64,000 nucleotides of DNA. It comes from Herpetosiphon geysericola (GTDB lineage: Bacteria; Chloroflexota; Chloroflexia; Chloroflexales; Herpetosiphonaceae). Below, piece by piece: positions 62,153 to 64,000 of the stretch (position 1 is its first letter; each line of letters starts with the position of its first letter). The stretch covers positions 549,732-613,731 of the forward strand of contig NZ_LGKP01000035.1 of NCBI RefSeq assembly GCF_001306135.1. Direction: 5' to 3'. The notes under the pieces are model-generated. The model saw nothing but the letters and a program-made list of their open reading frames with translations, was not told the DNA's origin and did not search any database. The position numbers were made by a program, and so were the translations under genes.

Positions 62153-63286
62153 TTAGGCTGCTTGGAGGGTGCTTGAGCGCAGCAGCGCATCCACCTCGTC
62201 GAGCGTCAACGGTTGATCATCGGCGGCAGCTTTGAGTTGGGCTGCAAGCGCAATAATCGTAGTGTCGCTCAGTTCCAAACCCAGGGCGTTGGCACGGCTT
62301 TGCAAGGCATGGCGACCAGTCAGGCGATGGCCAATCAGCACATTGCGTTCGCGCCCAAAAGCATTAGGATCGATCGCTTCGTAAGTGCTAGGATTGGCCA
62401 AAACAGCCTTGGTATGCAGGCCAGCCTTATGCGCAAAGGCGGTTTCGCTAGTGATACAGGCATTGAATGGCACTTGAATCCCCAACATTGCCGCAACTGT
62501 GTGATCAAGTTGGGCCAACATTGGCAAGGCGTAGCCTGCAACACTTTCAGGTTCAGAGAGGTAGAGGCGGGCAATGAGGCCGCTGAGGGCGGCGATGCCG
62601 TTGCGTTCGCCAATTCCAAGAATCGTTGTGTCGATGTGGGTTGCACCTGCTTCGAGGGCTGCATAGGCATTGGCAATTGCACAGCCGCCATCGTTGTGGC
62701 CATGAAATTCAATATCGCAGCGAACTGCATTGCGTACCGCTCCAACCACTCGCTCAACATCGCGCGGCGTGGCAATGCCCACCGTGTCGGCGATGCCAAC
62801 CCGTTGCACGCCAAGCAAATCGACAGCTTGGTAGACGCGCAACAAATCGGGCAATGGCGTGCGGAATGAATCTTCGCAGGAGAAACGAACTTCGATCTGC
62901 CGTTCTTGGAGGAAACGCACGACTGGGCCAACTTCTGCCAAAATCGCTTCAATTGAGCGACCATGGCTCCATTGGCGCAGATAGGGTGAGGTGCCAAAGA
63001 GGATATTTACGCCAGCAACGCCACATTCAGCGGCAAGCTGTACATCTTCAAGGTTGCAACGGGTGTGGGTCAGCAGCTTGGTATTGCCGAGTGGCAAGGC
63101 TGCGATGCTGCGCAAATCTGCCGCACTTTGCGGCGAGGCGCAGGGCGAGGTCATTTCGATGTATTCAACGCCAAACTGAACCAGCAAATTGGCGATGGTT
63201 AGGCGATCTGCGCTGCTGAAGTGGGCGTTGGCCCATTGTTCGCCTTCGCGCAAAGTGGTATCAACAATTGCAAACTGACGGGTCAT
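62153..63286 (-). CDS. lysS: Homocitrate synthase
   Basis: This 377-residue DRE-TIM metallolyase starts at the ATG at 63286 (AAGGA upstream). The active-site signature is VDTTLREGEQ; RVGIADTVGIATPRDVERVV and the metal-binding DIEFHGHNDGGCAIANAYAALEAGATHID match homocitrate synthase and isopropylmalate synthase. The C-terminus is short, lacking the long LeuA regulatory domain, as in Thermus-type homocitrate synthases. It condenses acetyl-CoA with 2-oxoglutarate, the committed step. Expression appears controlled by the attenuator at 63423-63600. Confidence 0.93.
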   Translation of the reverse strand: MTRQFAIVDTTLREGEQWANAHFSSADRLTIANLLVQFGVEYIEMTSPCASPQSAADLRSIAALPLGNTKLLTHTRCNLEDVQLAAECGVAGVNILFGTSPYLRQWSHGRSIEAILAEVGPVVRFLQERQIEVRFSCEDSFRTPLPDLLRVYQAVDLLGVQRVGIADTVGIATPRDVERVVGAVRNAVRCDIEFHGHNDGGCAIANAYAALEAGATHIDTTILGIGERNGIAALSGLIARLYLSEPESVAGYALPMLAQLDHTVAAMLGIQVPFNACITSETAFAHKAGLHTKAVLANPSTYEAIDPNAFGRERNVLIGHRLTGRHALQSRANALGLELSDTTIIALAAQLKAAADDQPLTLDEVDALLRSSTLQAA

Positions 63287-63390
63287 GAAAGCACAATCCT
63301 TCCGCAAGAACATCCGGTGAACAATTCAGGGCGAACTGCCGCAGGGCGGTGAAGATGGCTAATCCGTTTAAGTTGCTTGAGTGTGGCCAT
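63283..63390 (-). CDS. 35-residue ORF coupled to lysS
   Basis: The ATG at 63390 has AAAGGA about 7 bases upstream. The frame encodes a basic peptide beginning MATLKQLKRISHLHRP and containing CSCG, and its TGA overlaps the lysS ATG as ATGA. It lies after the attenuator terminator. It may serve translational coupling rather than make a functional protein. No family is recognised. Confidence 0.45.
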   Translation of the reverse strand: MATLKQLKRISHLHRPAAVRPELFTGCSCGRIVLS

Positions 63391-63422
63391 GGGTAAATCC
63401 TTTCAAAACCGGCGTTTGGGAC

Positions 63423-63454
63423 AAAAAAAGACTCGCCGTTTGTGGCGGCGAGCC
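63423..63454 (-). terminator. Attenuator terminator hairpin
   Basis: GGCTCGCCG (63454-63446) pairs with CGGCGAGTC (63438-63430), 9 bp with one G-U, followed by TTTTTTT on the minus strand. It precedes lysS by about 137 bp. Confidence 0.9.
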
Positions 63455-63536
63455 TTGAGTTTATTGAGCGCGTGGAGTGTTGCTTAGACGCGACGCAATA
63501 AACCAGACTCGCTGCCTGGCTTCTTTGCGCTGCGTT
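63423..63536 (-). promoter_or_regulatory. Transcription attenuator of the lysine cluster
   Basis: Three competing pairings are visible on the minus-strand RNA. 1:2 is ACGCAGCGCAA (63536-63526) with TTGCGTCGCGT (63499-63489), two central mismatches. 2:3 is GCGAG...GTTTATTG (63513-63497) with CAATAAAC...CTCGC (63466-63448). 3:4 is the terminator. The AAGAAG Lys codons of the shifted frame fall at 63526-63521, where a stalled ribosome would cover segment 1 and favour 2:3 antitermination. Confidence 0.75.
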
Positions 63537-63606
63537 TTTTCAAGTTCAAAATCAATTGTTGACTGAACATAGCAACAAACTCCACAAATCAAAAGTTCTG
63601 CGCCGA

Positions 63607-63635
63607 AGCATAGCAGGCCATTTTGAGTTTGTCAA
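63607..63635 (-). promoter_or_regulatory. Promoter of the lysine cluster
   Basis: TTGACA (63635-63630), a 17-bp spacer and TATGCT (63612-63607) on the minus strand. The expected start near 63600 gives a 30-base leader before the leader-peptide ATG. Confidence 0.85.
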
Positions 63636-63649
63636 GTGATGATTTTCCG

Positions 63650-63795
63650 AGGGTTCAGGGAGCAGGATTCAGGGGCTAGAGAGTTTTGATTCACGCATGG
63701 CTGAAACCGCGAAGGACGCGAAGAGCACGAAGGATGAGTTTTTTCGCCACAGATTACACAGATTATGGGGATTATGCTTCCGTTCGCCCAAAGCC
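63650..63795. repeat. Mosaic dispersed repeat block
   Basis: CCGCGAAGGACGCGAAGAGCACGAAGG and CGCCACAGATTACACAGATTATGGGGATTATG modules lie between the lys promoter and the gene fragment at the window end. Confidence 0.8.
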
Positions 63796-63829
63796 AAGAG
63801 CCTGACCCCTTGCCCCCATAGGTGGTAAC

Positions 63830-64000
63830 TTAAGCCTCCAATGCACGATTCCATGCGGCGAACCACGCGACGGCGGCGGATGCTTGGTGCGGTCGTCGCG
63901 TCGTGGATGCCCCAAACAGCCGCCGCATCTGCGGAATCCGCAGTGTCCAATCCGGTGGTAACACCCCCAGCACGCGCTCGCGCAGCACCGTCCATGCCCA
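63830..64000 (-). CDS. C-terminal fragment of an unidentified protein (partial)
   Basis: A minus-strand frame enters from the right edge and ends at TAA 63830. The visible 56 residues start WAWTVLRERVLGVLPPDW and end WFAAWNRALEA. The local GC is higher than in the rest of the window, and the Arg/Trp-rich tail could belong to a transposase, but nothing proves it. The 108-codon frame from 63995 to 63669 in another phase runs into repeat DNA and is less credible. Confidence 0.45.
   Translation of the reverse strand, partial: WAWTVLRERVLGVLPPDWTLRIPQMRRLFGASTTRRPHQASAAVAWFAAWNRALEA

Larger units (their letters stand above)
63403..63570 (-). other. lys leader peptide region (frame uncertain)
   Basis: The ATG at 63570 has GGAG 9 bases upstream and opens MFSQQLILNLK. 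As printed the frame runs 55 codons through the terminator to a TGA at 63403. A -1 shift at the five-A run (63540-63536) instead gives KKRSAKKPGSESGLLRRV and stops at TAA 63487-63485, right after attenuator segment 2. That 28-residue form with two Lys pairs is what an attenuator for lysine would need. Confidence 0.6.

Noticed and set aside
63669..63995. 108-codon minus-strand frame at the window end
   Set aside because: Its second half translates a CACGAAG repeat block; the frame ending at 63830 is more protein-like.
1..64000. tRNA, rRNA genes and a replication origin
   Set aside because: No cloverleaf with T-loop consensus, no rRNA sequence and no DnaA-box cluster was recognised by eye; a covariance-model scan would be decisive.

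Overview
The window looks like chromosomal DNA of a Chloroflexota bacterium, most likely a Herpetosiphon-type filamentous glider. This is an inference from memory, not a database result. It rests on lysine made through the LysW carrier-protein (alpha-aminoadipate) route, the style of the CAP/lipoprotein/MoxR genes, moderate GC, and many dispersed non-coding repeats of the CACGAAG type. Most genes are housekeeping or metabolic, most are on the minus strand, and many are packed into operons with 4-bp ATGA overlaps. No tRNA, rRNA, CRISPR array or complete insertion sequence was seen.

Layout. 1-8.8 kb: a MoxR ATPase / DUF58 / BatA-like / VWA cluster on the minus strand, with a DsbA-like lipoprotein, a YcxB-like protein and a tautomerase-fold protein inserted between the core genes. 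Upstream lie a coiled-coil membrane protein carrying a long Gln-Gly repeat and small membrane proteins. 8.9-16.8 kb: an FKBP lipoprotein; a sulfate ABC operon whose ATPase carries two Usp-like domains and whose upstream region has four TTCCA repeats exactly 11 bp apart; then a TPP riboswitch with terminator driving a lone thiamine-binding lipoprotein. 17-25.5 kb: formiminotransferase-cyclodeaminase, small membrane proteins, a CCA-adding-type enzyme, RfbC, an AroK-AroB fusion, PrmC and a CAP-domain protein. 25.6-38.8 kb: an NB-ARC/TPR ATPase, a PecS/PecM-like MarR-DMT pair with three operator-like palindromes, two small EF-Tu-barrel-like proteins, a three-gene ABC-2 exporter, an SDR, Nudix enzymes (one fused to a MazG-like domain) and a NatB-type permease. 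38.8-53.2 kb: envelope and general genes (WecA/TagO-type transferase, O-antigen-ligase/TPR giant, RecN, HEAT/SH3 protein, LEA-like repeat protein, sortase, MscL and others).

53.2-63.6 kb: an almost complete LysW-dependent lysine cluster on the minus strand: homocitrate synthase, homoaconitase large and small subunits, homoisocitrate dehydrogenase, lysW, lysX, lysY, lysZ, lysJ, lysK. Its 5' leader has a near-consensus promoter, a leader reading frame, mutually exclusive 1:2, 2:3 and 3:4 pairings and a strong terminator, which together form a textbook attenuator. The Lys-rich leader peptide (KK...KK) is only read with a -1 shift at an A5 run, so either the run is one base short or slippage is used. 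I consider this the best single find in the window.

Intergenic DNA is littered with mosaic repeats built from recurring modules (CACGAAGGA 9-mers, GCCACAGATT, CTCTGCGCCTCTGCGTTAA, TATGTTCTATG, GGCTATCGG inverted pairs). A roughly 200-bp element occurs in inverted orientation at 9.7 and 56.6 kb, and its palindromic core recurs at 21.4 and 52.2 kb.
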